Source: Bacteroidales bacterium (GTDB taxonomy: Bacteria > Bacteroidota > Bacteroidia > Bacteroidales > P3). From it: DNA of 64,000 bases. The notes under the pieces are model-generated. The model had not been told where the DNA came from. It saw nothing but the letters and a program-made list of their open reading frames with translations, and did not search any database. The stretch covers positions 62,001 to 126,000 of the forward strand of contig JAFVBB010000001.1 of assembly GCA_017480225.1 (NCBI GenBank), written 5' to 3'. The position numbers were made by a program, and so were the translations under genes. This document shows positions 24,195 to 33,045 of this stretch, one piece after another. Each line of letters begins with the position of its first letter. Position 1 is the stretch's first letter.

Positions 24195-25441
24195 GAGCGC
24201 GGGTTTTGCGACGCTGTGCCTTTCCACAGCTGGAAGCTGAACTCGGCGGTGCCGTCCTCGTTGGTATAGACAGTGCCGAGGTTCTGACGGGTGGTTACCT
24301 TCGCGCCCTCCTTCACGGCGACCGTGCCCATGTTAGCGTAGACAGTCATGTAGTCGCCGTGGCGGACGATGATGCCGCGTGTGCCTGCGGGGGTGGTGAA
24401 GACACGGCTCACCGTGCCGCTGAACACTGCCTGCACCGCCGTGCCGCTCTTGCAGAGCAGGTCGATGCCGTTGTTCATATTCTGGCCACCGCTCTGATGG
24501 GTGTATTTGCCATATTCACGCAGCACCTTTTGGTAGTAGCACGGCCACGGCAGCTTGCCCTTGTTCGAGGCAAAGTCGGCGCTCAACGCCACATCGGCGC
24601 CGCTCGCGGCCGACGTGCCGCCGCTTGCTGTCTTGCCCTGGCTGCCCACCTGCTCCTTCTTGGCGCGGTTGGCCTTGGCAATCTCCTCGTTGATAATCTT
24701 CTGTATCTGCTGCTGCAGCTGGCGCTTCTGACGCTCCTTCACGTCAATCTGCTGCTGCAGCGACTTCTCCTGCTGCTTGCTCTTCTTCAGGGTCTGCTGG
24801 CGCTCCTTCTGCTCCTGGGCCAGGGCCTTCTGCTGGCGCTGCTCCTGCACGAGGAGCGAGGTGGTCTGCTGTCGCTGCTGCGCCAGCTTGAGCCCCGCCT
24901 CGTTCAGCTCGTCCTCCTTCTGCTTGATGAAGCCCGCCTGGCGGCGGCGGTAGCGCGAATACTCGCGAAAGTACTTCTGCCGCAGGAAGGCGTAGTTGTA
25001 GCTGCGGGTGTCGAGCAGCAGGACAAGGCGGTCGAGGTTGCCCCGCTCGTCGTAGAGCACACGCACCACGCGGGCATACTCCGTCTTCAGCGAGTCGACC
25101 TGCGAGCGCATGAGCTGTATGCTGTCGCTGGTGGCGGCCATCTGCTCGCCCAGCAGGTTTAGCTGGCCGCTGATGTTGTTGATGAGCTTGGTGCGCTGCT
25201 GTATCTTCTGCTCCAGCAGCTGCAGCTGCTTCTGGCTGTTCTTGCTGTTCTTCTTGGCTTTGGCGAGGTCGGCGTTCAGCTGCTTTATTTCCTTCTCCAC
25301 CTTGGCCTTGTCTTTCTCCAGCTGGCTCTTGCTTTGCGCCGACACCGAGGCCGGCGCCAGCGACAGGGCAGCCGCGAGCGCAATCCACAGCCAGGCGCGA
25401 CCCGCCCGGGGCCTACCAGTTGAGGATGCGCTTGAAGTCAT
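24182..25441 (-). CDS. Murein hydrolase activator, EnvC-like
   Basis: 419 aa. A signal peptide (WLWIALAAALSLAPASVSAQS, cleavage after about residue 36) is followed by a long Gln/Lys-rich coiled coil from ~40 to ~280. A C-terminal LytM domain (~300-419) follows. The zinc ligands of active M23 enzymes are gone: the HxxxD motif reads NNGID and the HxH region reads FSFQLW. That is the hallmark of EnvC-type activators of periplasmic amidases rather than of enzymes. ATG at 25441 overlaps pfkA by 29 nt. Confidence 0.88.
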   Translation of the reverse strand: MTSSASSTGRPRAGRAWLWIALAAALSLAPASVSAQSKSQLEKDKAKVEKEIKQLNADLAKAKKNSKNSQKQLQLLEQKIQQRTKLINNISGQLNLLGEQMAATSDSIQLMRSQVDSLKTEYARVVRVLYDERGNLDRLVLLLDTRSYNYAFLRQKYFREYSRYRRRQAGFIKQKEDELNEAGLKLAQQRQQTTSLLVQEQRQQKALAQEQKERQQTLKKSKQQEKSLQQQIDVKERQKRQLQQQIQKIINEEIAKANRAKKEQVGSQGKTASGGTSAASGADVALSADFASNKGKLPWPCYYQKVLREYGKYTHQSGGQNMNNGIDLLCKSGTAVQAVFSGTVSRVFTTPAGTRGIIVRHGDYMTVYANMGTVAVKEGAKVTTRQNLGTVYTNEDGTAEFSFQLWKGTASQNPRSWLR

Positions 25442-26642
25442 ATTCCTCGGGGTTGGGCAGATAGCGGCGTGCGGCATCGTAGTCGGCGGGCGTGATGTAG
25501 TCCATGATGTCGTTCACATAGCTCTGCACCTTGTTGCTTCCCACATTGACCAGGCGCGGCGGTATCTTGCCCGTGGCGGGATCCTGCAGGTCCTTGAGGT
25601 AGAGCGGCGCCACGTTGCCCTGGTGGTCGACATAGACCATGCAGCCCGTGCAGCCGTCGTTGAAGAGGGTGTGCACACCCATACCCATGAGCGAGCAGTA
25701 AGTGAGGTCGAAGGCTATCGGCGTGTGGCAGCGCACCTCGTAGCCTATCTCCACCGGCCGTGTGCGCACCTTCATGCCGAGCTCGCGTATGCGGCGCTCC
25801 ACAAGGTCGTTGAATATGTGAGCCTTCGACACCTTGCCCAGCTCCGGGTGGCCGTGCTCGTCGTAGCTGAAGTGTATGCCGCTGTTGCGTATCTCCTCGT
25901 CGCTGAGCGAGTGGAACACCCCCTCGCTCACCATCGCCGCGCCGTAGTCGATGCCCATCAGCTTGCGCTTAACGATGCTCGACACAACCATCTTCACTAT
26001 CTTGTCGACCGTGATTTCGGTGCGGTTGAAGAACTCAGGAATAATCACCATCGGGTAGTGGCACGCGCCCGCAATGCCGAGGGCGAGGTGACCCGCCGAG
26101 CGGCCCATGGCGCTCACCACGAACCAGTTCTCGCTGGTGCGGGCATCCTCCATCACGGCGGTGGCCAGCACGCACCCCTGCGCCTTGGCGCTGTTGTAGC
26201 CGAAGGTGGGGCTGCTGTTTGGCAGCGGCAGGTCGTTGTCGATGGTTTTGGGCACATGAATGTTGGCAATCGGGTAATGCTTGTCGGCCAGGAACTTGGC
26301 CACGCGGTTGGCCGTCGACGCGGTGTCGTCGCCACCCACGGTCACCAGCAGCTTCACCTCGTTGTCGGTGAAGAAGCGCAGGTTGAAACGCTGCTCAAAG
26401 TCCTCGTCGCTGGGCTTGAAACGGCTCATTTTCAATATCGAGCCCCCCTTGTTGAATATCTCGTCGGCAAGGGTGTAGTCCAGCTCGCGCATACGCGGCG
26501 ACTCGGTGAAGAGGGCGCTGTAGCCCCCATGCAGCCCTATGACGCGGAAACCGTCGCGCAGGAAGGTCTTGGCCACCGAGGCCACCACTGTGTTCATTCC
26601 CGGGGCGGGGCCGCCGCCGGTGAGTATGGCAATGCTTTTCAT
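25413..26642 (-). CDS. pfkA: 6-phosphofructokinase, probably PPi-dependent
   Basis: 409 aa glycolytic enzyme phosphorylating fructose 6-phosphate. The nucleotide loop GGGPAPGMN is at 9-17. GGDDT at 103-107 has Asp where ATP-dependent enzymes have Gly, and PKTIDND at 131-137 has the matching Lys. This Asp/Lys pair is the signature of pyrophosphate-dependent forms. MGRSAGHLA and the active-site Asp in TIDND are also present. A CAATAAA-N12-CCGTTA motif lies 34 nt upstream, and lpxH and envC genes follow. Confidence 0.93.
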   Translation of the reverse strand: MKSIAILTGGGPAPGMNTVVASVAKTFLRDGFRVIGLHGGYSALFTESPRMRELDYTLADEIFNKGGSILKMSRFKPSDEDFEQRFNLRFFTDNEVKLLVTVGGDDTASTANRVAKFLADKHYPIANIHVPKTIDNDLPLPNSSPTFGYNSAKAQGCVLATAVMEDARTSENWFVVSAMGRSAGHLALGIAGACHYPMVIIPEFFNRTEITVDKIVKMVVSSIVKRKLMGIDYGAAMVSEGVFHSLSDEEIRNSGIHFSYDEHGHPELGKVSKAHIFNDLVERRIRELGMKVRTRPVEIGYEVRCHTPIAFDLTYCSLMGMGVHTLFNDGCTGCMVYVDHQGNVAPLYLKDLQDPATGKIPPRLVNVGSNKVQSYVNDIMDYITPADYDAARRYLPNPEEYDFKRILNW

Positions 26643-26676
26643 CTTGCAGTCTTTGTCTATATAATTAATAACCGCC

Positions 26677-26701
26677 TAACGGCGCGCCTGCGCTTTTATT
26701 G
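26677..26701 (-). promoter_or_regulatory. CAATAAA-N12-CCGTTA motif before pfkA
   Basis: On the minus strand CAATAAA, 12-nt GC-rich spacer, CCGTTA; 34 nt before the ATG at 26642. It is a member of the shared motif set. A promoter role is inferred. Confidence 0.5.
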
Positions 26702-26768
26702 CACCATGCCGAAAATAAAATGCCCCGCGAAGGCTGCCAGGCCTGCCCCTCCGCCGCATTAACAGCAT

Positions 26769-26916
26769 GTCAACAACTGCTCATCACAATACCATCACCT
26801 ACTAAAGTAGGCATTCAGTAGGCGATGGGTAGTAGATGAGTAGGAGTTGAGTAGGAGTTGGTCTATCCTTTGCACTGATTTACAATTAATTACAGACAAC
26901 ACTTGCACCGAGGTTC
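26769..26916 (+). repeat. 11-mer inverted-array element, copy 3
   Basis: Starts TGTCAACAACT. The centre is a short hairpin CACCTACTAAAGTAGGC. The forward units GGCGAT, GGGTAGTAGAT, GAGTAGGAGTT, GAGTAGGAGTT then GG end at 26861. The array is 93 bp, 12 bp shorter than the common 105. The tail has TGATTTACA but no ACCCCC end. The rest of this 539-bp divergent gap (26643-27181) holds promoter motifs and an unassigned GC-rich stretch at about 26975-27060. Confidence 0.88.
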
Positions 26917-27149
26917 TTTCATTACGATAGATAATTATAAATCAGACGATTATACCAAAACTGGATTTCAAGCATCCTGTTGCGTAGCGACGCCGTAGGG
27001 AAGCACCACGCAAGGCCGCCAGCCGGTGCCTGGCAGGCTCACTACTGCCGGGGCGCGATTATCCTCGCGTCAGCCAAAAAAAAAGGCGTTTCAACGCACT
27101 ATTTTTGTCATTCGAGCGTTTATAAGGGTGCCAAATGTTAAAATTTAAC

Positions 27150-27157
27150 TATTTTTG
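27150..27157 (+). promoter_or_regulatory. -7 box (TATTTTTG) before the efflux operon
   Basis: TATTTTTG matches TAnnTTTG and lies 24 nt before the ATG at 27182. A second identical octamer is at 27100-27107, so there may be two start points. It likely drives the TolC-to-LytTR operon. Confidence 0.55.
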
Positions 27158-27181
27158 CCGGCAGAAAAACTCAACTACAAG

Positions 27182-28669
27182 ATGAAAAAACAACTCATTA
27201 TCACTCTGTTGCTATGCACGGCGACACTCTGCGCAGCGCAAGGGCAGCTGTCGCTCGACACCTGCCGCGCACGCGCTTTGCGCGCCAACCTGGGCTTGAA
27301 GCGTGCCGAAGCGAAGCGCGAGCAGACCGACGCGCTCAAACACGCGGCCTTGTGGCAGATGCTGCCCAAGGTGAGCGCCAACGGCGGATATGTGTGGATG
27401 GATCGCAGCGTCAACCTCCTGAGCGACGAGCAGAAAGAGCGCGTGGGCCACATGGGCGACAATGTGCAGGCCGACATAGTGCAGGCGCTGCACGACGAGC
27501 TCGACGGGCTGCCCCTCTTCGGCAGCGCCCTGGCCGATGCCCTGGGCAACGCGCTGGGCAACGGACGCGCCATCAGCGCGCTCAACGGCGTGGGCGAGGA
27601 CATAGTGAACGCTCTCGAGACCGACACGCGTAACATCGGCGTGGCCGCCGTCACCCTCACGCAACCTATATATATGGGCGGCAAACTGCTCGCCGCCTAC
27701 CGTGCGGCAAGCCTGCTCGACGAGTTGAGCGGCGTGCAGCTCGACAAGGAGCGCGAGGCCACGCTGCTGGCCGTCGACGAGGCCTACTGGCAGGTGGTCA
27801 GCGTGCAGCAGAAGAAAGAGCTGGCCGAGCAGTTCGCCTCGCTGCTCGACACGCTGGAGCACAACGTGCAGCTGCTGGTCGAGGCCGAGATGGCCACCAA
27901 GGGCGACCTGGCCAAGGTGCGCGTCAAGCACAGCGAGGCGCAGATGACGCTCACCAAGGCCACCAACGGGCTGGCGCTGGCAAAGATGCTGCTGGCGCAG
28001 CGGTGCGGAATGCCGCTGGGCAGCGACTTCGAGGTTTCGCCCGACGGGCTTGAGGCCGGGGCCGCCGAGGGCGAGGCCACACGCTTCGCCACCGCCGACA
28101 TGGACGCCGTCTACTCGCGCCGAGCCGAGCTGCGTATGCTGCGGCTGGCCGACAGCCTGGCCCTGCAAGGGGTGCGCGTGGCCGCCAGCACACTGAAGCC
28201 CAATGTGGTGGCCACAGGCGGCTACATGCTCTCCAATCCAAACGTCTTCGACGGCTTCAGCAACAGCTGGGGCGGCACATGGATGGCCGGGGTGGCAGTG
28301 AACGTGCCCATAGCCCATCCGGGCGGCATCTACTCGCTCAAGGCGGCCAAGGCCAAACGCCGCGAAGCGCAGCTGCAGCTGCGCGAGGCCGAGGAGATGA
28401 TAGAGCTGCAGGTCAACAAGCTCGGTGCCGAGCTGGAACTGGCCTACCGCCACCGCGCCGAGGCAGAGAGCAACCTGGAAGCCGCCGAGGAGAGCATGAG
28501 GCTGGCCGACGAAAGCTTCCGCGAGGGCATGTGCAGCAGCAGCGACCTGCTGGCAGCCCAGACGGCATGGATGCAGGCCGAAAGCGAGCTCACCGACGCC
28601 AAAATCGAGATAGCCATGGGTCGCCTCTACCTGCGCCAGGCTCTTGGAAGAAACATCAACAACGACTAA
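27182..28669 (+). CDS. TolC family outer membrane efflux protein
   Basis: 495 aa. The signal peptide MKKQLIITLLLCTATLCAAQ fixes the ATG at 27182. The rest is two long helical OEP repeats with the usual pattern of LSLDTCRARALRANLGLKRAEA at the start, AAVTLTQPIYMGGKLLAAYRAA in the middle, and MQAESELTDAKIEIAMGRLYLRQALG at the end. It should form the outer-membrane channel for the HlyD and permease genes that follow. Confidence 0.92.
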   Translation: MKKQLIITLLLCTATLCAAQGQLSLDTCRARALRANLGLKRAEAKREQTDALKHAALWQMLPKVSANGGYVWMDRSVNLLSDEQKERVGHMGDNVQADIVQALHDELDGLPLFGSALADALGNALGNGRAISALNGVGEDIVNALETDTRNIGVAAVTLTQPIYMGGKLLAAYRAASLLDELSGVQLDKEREATLLAVDEAYWQVVSVQQKKELAEQFASLLDTLEHNVQLLVEAEMATKGDLAKVRVKHSEAQMTLTKATNGLALAKMLLAQRCGMPLGSDFEVSPDGLEAGAAEGEATRFATADMDAVYSRRAELRMLRLADSLALQGVRVAASTLKPNVVATGGYMLSNPNVFDGFSNSWGGTWMAGVAVNVPIAHPGGIYSLKAAKAKRREAQLQLREAEEMIELQVNKLGAELELAYRHRAEAESNLEAAEESMRLADESFREGMCSSSDLLAAQTAWMQAESELTDAKIEIAMGRLYLRQALGRNINND

Positions 28670-28687
28670 CAATATACCAACACTGCA

Positions 28688-29668
28688 ATGAAAGAGAACA
28701 ACAAATCGATGCTGATAGGGCTTGCCGTGGTGATTGCCACGGTGGCGCTGGTGGCCGTGGTGGGGCTGACGGCCATTCATCCACAGAAAGAGATCATAGC
28801 CGGCGAGGTCGACGCCGCCGAATACCGGGTGAGCAACATGGTGCCCGGCCACATCGACACCCTGTATGTGCACGAGGGCGACCGTGTGCGACGTGGCGAC
28901 ACGCTGGCCCACATAGCCAGCCGCCAGGTGCAGGCCAAGATGATACAAGCCACGTCGGTGCGCAACGCCGCCAGCGCCCAAAGCCGCAAGGCACAGGCCG
29001 GAGCCCGCAGCCAGCAGAAAGAGATGGCCTACCAGGTGTGGCAGAAGGCACAGGCCGCCGAGGAGGTGTACCGCAAGAGCTACGAGCGCGTCAAAGGCCT
29101 GAAGGAGAAGGGTGTGGTGAGTGCGCAGCAACTCGACGAGGTCGAGGCGAAGTACAAGGTGGCACAAGCCGACTGCGCGGCGGCCGAGCAGCAGTACCTC
29201 ATGGCACAGGAGGGAGCCCAGCGCGAGGACATCGACGCGGCGGCGGCCCTGGTGGGCCAGGCCGGCGGAGCGGTGGCCGAGGTGCAGAGCTACCTCGACG
29301 ACAGCTACCTCGTCAGCCCCTGCGACGGCGAGGTGGTGGAGGTATTCGCACGCATGGGCGACCTCATCGGCACCGGCAGCCCGGTCATGAGCGTGCTCGA
29401 CATGGACGAGTCGTGGATGTTCTTCGCCGTGAGGGAGGACCTGCTGAAAGACATCACCGTGGGCTCTACGGTGCAAGTGCGCGTGCCCGCCCTGGGCGAC
29501 AAGACCTTCCCCTGCACCGTGAGCCGCGTGCAGGCCATGGCCAGCTACGCCACCTGGCGCGCCACCAAGACCAACGGCCAGTACGACGTGAAGAGCTTCG
29601 ACGTGAAGGCAGTGCCGCAACAACCCATCGAGGGCCTGCGCCCCGGAATGACAGCCATAATCGAATAG
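28688..29668 (+). CDS. HlyD/EmrA family periplasmic adaptor
   Basis: 326 aa. One N-terminal membrane segment (about 8-28, MLIGLAVVIATVALVAVVGL) is followed by a biotinyl-lipoyl half-domain (VPGHIDTLYVHEGDRVRRGDTLA). A helical hairpin follows (~70-195), then the second lipoyl half and a barrel (YLVSPCDGEVVEVFARMGDLI). It bridges the inner-membrane permeases and the TolC-type channel. The spacing is 18 nt from the channel gene and 4 nt to the first permease. Confidence 0.92.
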   Translation: MKENNKSMLIGLAVVIATVALVAVVGLTAIHPQKEIIAGEVDAAEYRVSNMVPGHIDTLYVHEGDRVRRGDTLAHIASRQVQAKMIQATSVRNAASAQSRKAQAGARSQQKEMAYQVWQKAQAAEEVYRKSYERVKGLKEKGVVSAQQLDEVEAKYKVAQADCAAAEQQYLMAQEGAQREDIDAAAALVGQAGGAVAEVQSYLDDSYLVSPCDGEVVEVFARMGDLIGTGSPVMSVLDMDESWMFFAVREDLLKDITVGSTVQVRVPALGDKTFPCTVSRVQAMASYATWRATKTNGQYDVKSFDVKAVPQQPIEGLRPGMTAIIE

Positions 29669-29672
29669 CACG

Positions 29673-30836
29673 ATGGCACGCATTGCAAGGGTGGCGAGGC
29701 GCGAGATGAGGCGCGTGGTGAAAAAGCCACGCTACCTCATACTGCTCACCCTCGGTATCATACTAACCTTCACATTCTTCGCCACAATGATGCGCGAAGG
29801 GCAGCCCCAGCGACTTCCGGTGGCTGTGGTCGACATGGACGGCAGCTACCTATCGCGCCGCCTGTGCCATGAAATCAATGCCACGCAGGGAGTAGAGGTG
29901 GTGGCCGTCTACGACAACCACACGGCAGCCAGGCTTGCCATGCAGCGCGGCGAGATATTCGCCTTCTACGAGATACCCAAAGGCACCTACAACGACGTGC
30001 TCCAGTTCCGCTCGCCCCACTTCGGCCTATACAGCAACCCGGCCTACCTCCTGGCAGGCACCTTGAGCTACAAGCAGCTGGCCACGATGGGTATGCTGGC
30101 CGCCGGAGCCGTGCAGCGCGAGGTGCTGCGCAAAAAAGGCTACAACGAGGAGCAGATTATGGGGCTGATTATGCCCGTGGAGTTCGACACCCACCTGGTC
30201 GGCAACCCCTGGGCAAGCTACCAGGTCTATCTCATGACAACCCTCGTACCGGCCGTGATAGCCTTCATTGCCCTGCTGCAGACACTTTACCTCATGGGAC
30301 GCGAGTGGGAGGAGCGCACCGTGCGCAGCCTAATGAAGAAAGCCGGTGGCAACGCCTTCGTGGCGCTGGCTGGCAAACTGCTTCCCTACACGGTGCACTT
30401 CACACTGCTGCTGTTGGTGGCCGAGCTGATAATGTTCGGCCCGATGCACTTCCCGATGGCGGGCAACTGGCCGCTAATGATGCTCGCCTGCCTGCTGCTT
30501 GTGCCTGCGGCACAGTGTGCCGGGGTGTTCATTGCCGGATGCATACAGGATCCGCCGCTGGCCACTGGCATAGGGGCGGTGTATGGGGCACTGTGCTTCT
30601 CGCTCAGCGGTTTCTCGTTCCCGATAGAGGCCATGCCCAACGTCTTCAACGGCTTGAGCTGGCTCTACCCCATCCGCCACTTCTACCGCACATACTGCGA
30701 CGTGGCCATATTCGGCAACGGACTGGAGCACTGCTGGCCCCACATCTGCGCCCTGCTGGGCTTCGGTGTGCTGGGGATGGTGGGGGCGGCCATGTTCGCG
30801 CGCCACTACCGCCAATGGGAAAGGAGGCCGGCATGA
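29673..30836 (+). CDS. ABC-2 type permease, first of pair
   Basis: 387 aa membrane protein. One N-terminal segment (YLILLTLGIILTFTFFATMM) is followed by a large periplasmic domain of ~170 residues and then five C-terminal segments. The ABC-2 region has FSLSGFSFPIEAMPNVFNGLSWLYPIRHF, the characteristic FPxxxMP-like motif. No ATPase gene is in the operon. It overlaps the second permease by ATGA. Confidence 0.88.
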   Translation: MARIARVARREMRRVVKKPRYLILLTLGIILTFTFFATMMREGQPQRLPVAVVDMDGSYLSRRLCHEINATQGVEVVAVYDNHTAARLAMQRGEIFAFYEIPKGTYNDVLQFRSPHFGLYSNPAYLLAGTLSYKQLATMGMLAAGAVQREVLRKKGYNEEQIMGLIMPVEFDTHLVGNPWASYQVYLMTTLVPAVIAFIALLQTLYLMGREWEERTVRSLMKKAGGNAFVALAGKLLPYTVHFTLLLLVAELIMFGPMHFPMAGNWPLMMLACLLLVPAAQCAGVFIAGCIQDPPLATGIGAVYGALCFSLSGFSFPIEAMPNVFNGLSWLYPIRHFYRTYCDVAIFGNGLEHCWPHICALLGFGVLGMVGAAMFARHYRQWERRPA

Positions 30837-32011
30837 AGCTCATACTTCAGGATATATGGGAGGTGTTCACCGCCGAGCTGCGGCGTGTGTTCTCCAACCG
30901 CATGACGTTGCTTGTCTTCTTTGTGGCCACGGTAATCTACCCGCTTGCGTTCTGTGCCATCTACAACACGGAGTACATGCACAACCTGCCTGTGGCCGTG
31001 GTCGACGAGAGCCGGTGCGAGGCCAGCAAGCGCTTCGTACACAAGCTCGACGCTCTGCCGGAGGTCGACGTGCACTTCCGCTGCAACAACATGGCTGAGG
31101 CCGAGCAGTTGATGCGCGACCACCGCGTGCACGCCATCTTCTACCTGCCAGCCGACTACGGCACCCGCCTGGCCGACATGCGCACGGCACGCATAGGAGT
31201 GTTCTGCGACATGAGCTCGTTCTACTACTACAAGAATGCCGTAGTGGGCGGCAGCAACCTGCTCATCGACGAGATGCACACCATCGAGCTGGAACGCTAC
31301 GCCATGGCGGGCATCGACGGCGAGCAGGCCAGCAACCTGGTGCAGCCGGTGGTGTACGACGACGTGAAGCTCTACAACCCTGCCGGAGGCTTCGGCAGTT
31401 TCTTCATACCGGCACTGCTGATGCTGGTGCTGCACCAGACGCTCTTCTTCGGCATAACCATCATGGCGGGCGAGGCCAACGAGAGCCGTCGTGCCCTGCA
31501 CCTCATTCCGCCACGCCTGCGCAGCCGCTCCATCCACCGCGTCACCGCAGGCCGTGCCCTGTGCTTCATCCTGCTTTACATACCCATCTCGTGCTTCGTG
31601 CTGTGGTTGGTGCCGCGATGGTTCAGCCTGCCACAGCTGGGCTCGCCGCTCACGCTGGCCGCATTCCTGCTGCCGTTCATACTGGCCGTGACCTTCTTCG
31701 GCATGACCTTCGGCAACTTTTTCGTACACGAGAAGATGAGCGGCGTGCTTTGCGGCCTCTTCTTCAGCGTGCTGCTGTTCTTCCTGAGCGGAGTGGTGTG
31801 GCCGCAGAGCAACATGCCGCGCTTCTGGCTGGCTTTCAGCTACCTGTTCCCCTCCACGCCAGGCATACAGGGCTTCGTGCGCATCTCGTCGACAGGGGCT
31901 GCCCTGCACGAGGTGCGGGGCGAGTACCTGGCCCTTTGGGTGCAGGCGGGGGTATACTTCATCACTGCCTGCCAGTCGCTCCGTTTCATTAAAAAATACC
32001 GCAAGCCATGA
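30833..32011 (+). CDS. ABC-2 type permease, second of pair
   Basis: 392 aa, same architecture as its neighbour: N-terminal segment MTLLVFFVATVIYPLAFCAIY, periplasmic domain, C-terminal membrane bundle ending LFFLSGVVWPQSNMPRFWLAFSYLFPSTPGIQGF. The true start is ATG 30833, which overlaps the first permease stop; the open frame extends much further upstream but only as a shadow. It overlaps the sensor kinase by ATGA. Confidence 0.88.
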   Translation: MKLILQDIWEVFTAELRRVFSNRMTLLVFFVATVIYPLAFCAIYNTEYMHNLPVAVVDESRCEASKRFVHKLDALPEVDVHFRCNNMAEAEQLMRDHRVHAIFYLPADYGTRLADMRTARIGVFCDMSSFYYYKNAVVGGSNLLIDEMHTIELERYAMAGIDGEQASNLVQPVVYDDVKLYNPAGGFGSFFIPALLMLVLHQTLFFGITIMAGEANESRRALHLIPPRLRSRSIHRVTAGRALCFILLYIPISCFVLWLVPRWFSLPQLGSPLTLAAFLLPFILAVTFFGMTFGNFFVHEKMSGVLCGLFFSVLLFFLSGVVWPQSNMPRFWLAFSYLFPSTPGIQGFVRISSTGAALHEVRGEYLALWVQAGVYFITACQSLRFIKKYRKP

Positions 32012-33045
32012 CAGGCAACACACCACAACACAAAGGCAAGGAGCACAAGCTGCTGCACCCCTTCGGCACCCCGCGCCTGATGCGCGTCACGCTGGCCTCG
32101 GCGGCCATACTCTGCGCCGTGATGGTGATGGGCAACTACAACAACGCTACGCACAGCCTCAACCAGGATTTCCACCCGCTGGTGAGCCTGACCACGATGC
32201 TGCTCAACTTCCTGCTCGTCTACACGTTCAACTTCTGGATAGTGCTGCGCATCAAGCGCCCGGCGCAGCTACTACTGGCCTTGCTGGTGTCGCTGGTGAC
32301 CGCCGGGGCCATGGCCTGCGCAAGCTATGCCGTAGAGCAGGCCGCCTACGGATGCTCGGTCTACACGCTGCCGGTGGCCATCATCATCTACAGCACCACT
32401 GCCATGATTGCCTACCTCGTCACACTGCTGCTTTTCAACGTGACCCGCCAGCAGCGCCTGTCGCTGCAGAACGAGCAGCTGCAGGGCGAGAACCTGCGCA
32501 TACAGATGGACAGCCTGATGAAGCAGATGTCGCCCCACTTCCTCTTCAACAGCCTCAACACCCTCGACGCCCTCATCGGCACCGACGACGGGAAGGCACA
32601 CCAGTACCTGCACAAGCTGGCGGCCACCTACCGCTATGCCCTGGAGGGACGCCACGAGGTGAGCCTGGCCGACGAGATGGAGTTCACACATAACTACCTC
32701 TACATGATGAGCATACGCTATGGAGAGAGCCTGCGCGTCAGCGAGAGCATCGACCCGCGGATGCTCGCCCTGAGCATGGTGCCCATCAGCGTGCAGTTGC
32801 TGGTGGAGAACGCCATCAAGCACAACGTGGCCACCACCCGCGCCCCGCTGCCCATCGAGATTGGCACCACTGCCGACGGCAAGCTCGTGGTGAGCAACCC
32901 CATCAGGCCCAAGTCGGAGACCCACAATGCCGACGCGGGCATTGGCCTTGGCAACCTGTCCAAGCGCTACAGCCTGCAGTTTGGCCGAGAGATCACAATA
33001 GAAAACGACGGCACCACGTTTGCCGTGAAAATACCACTGATATGA
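32008..33045 (+). CDS. Sensor histidine kinase, LytS/YehU type
   Basis: 345 aa. Four membrane segments are visible (about 24-42, 62-80, 87-107, 120-143) and then a His_kinase domain with His177 in SPHFLFNSLN. A HATPase region has VENAIKHNV and GIGLGNLSKRY. It should sense an envelope or membrane signal and phosphorylate the LytTR regulator encoded next, which overlaps by ATGA. The linkage to the efflux genes suggests autoregulation of the pump (inference). Confidence 0.9.
   Translation: MTGNTPQHKGKEHKLLHPFGTPRLMRVTLASAAILCAVMVMGNYNNATHSLNQDFHPLVSLTTMLLNFLLVYTFNFWIVLRIKRPAQLLLALLVSLVTAGAMACASYAVEQAAYGCSVYTLPVAIIIYSTTAMIAYLVTLLLFNVTRQQRLSLQNEQLQGENLRIQMDSLMKQMSPHFLFNSLNTLDALIGTDDGKAHQYLHKLAATYRYALEGRHEVSLADEMEFTHNYLYMMSIRYGESLRVSESIDPRMLALSMVPISVQLLVENAIKHNVATTRAPLPIEIGTTADGKLVVSNPIRPKSETHNADAGIGLGNLSKRYSLQFGREITIENDGTTFAVKIPLI

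Noticed and set aside
26975..27060. Remnant of an insertion sequence or degenerate repeat in the pfkA-tolC gap
   Set aside because: GC-rich and slightly palindromic, but no terminal repeats, no coding remnant and no second copy in the window.
27212..29683. Very long minus-strand open frame (823 codons) opposite the tolC and hlyD genes
   Set aside because: The plus-strand genes have clear family motifs and signal peptides. The minus frame has a His/Leu/Ala/Val-rich composition typical of antisense of GC-rich genes, crosses two genes and has no recognisable motif.
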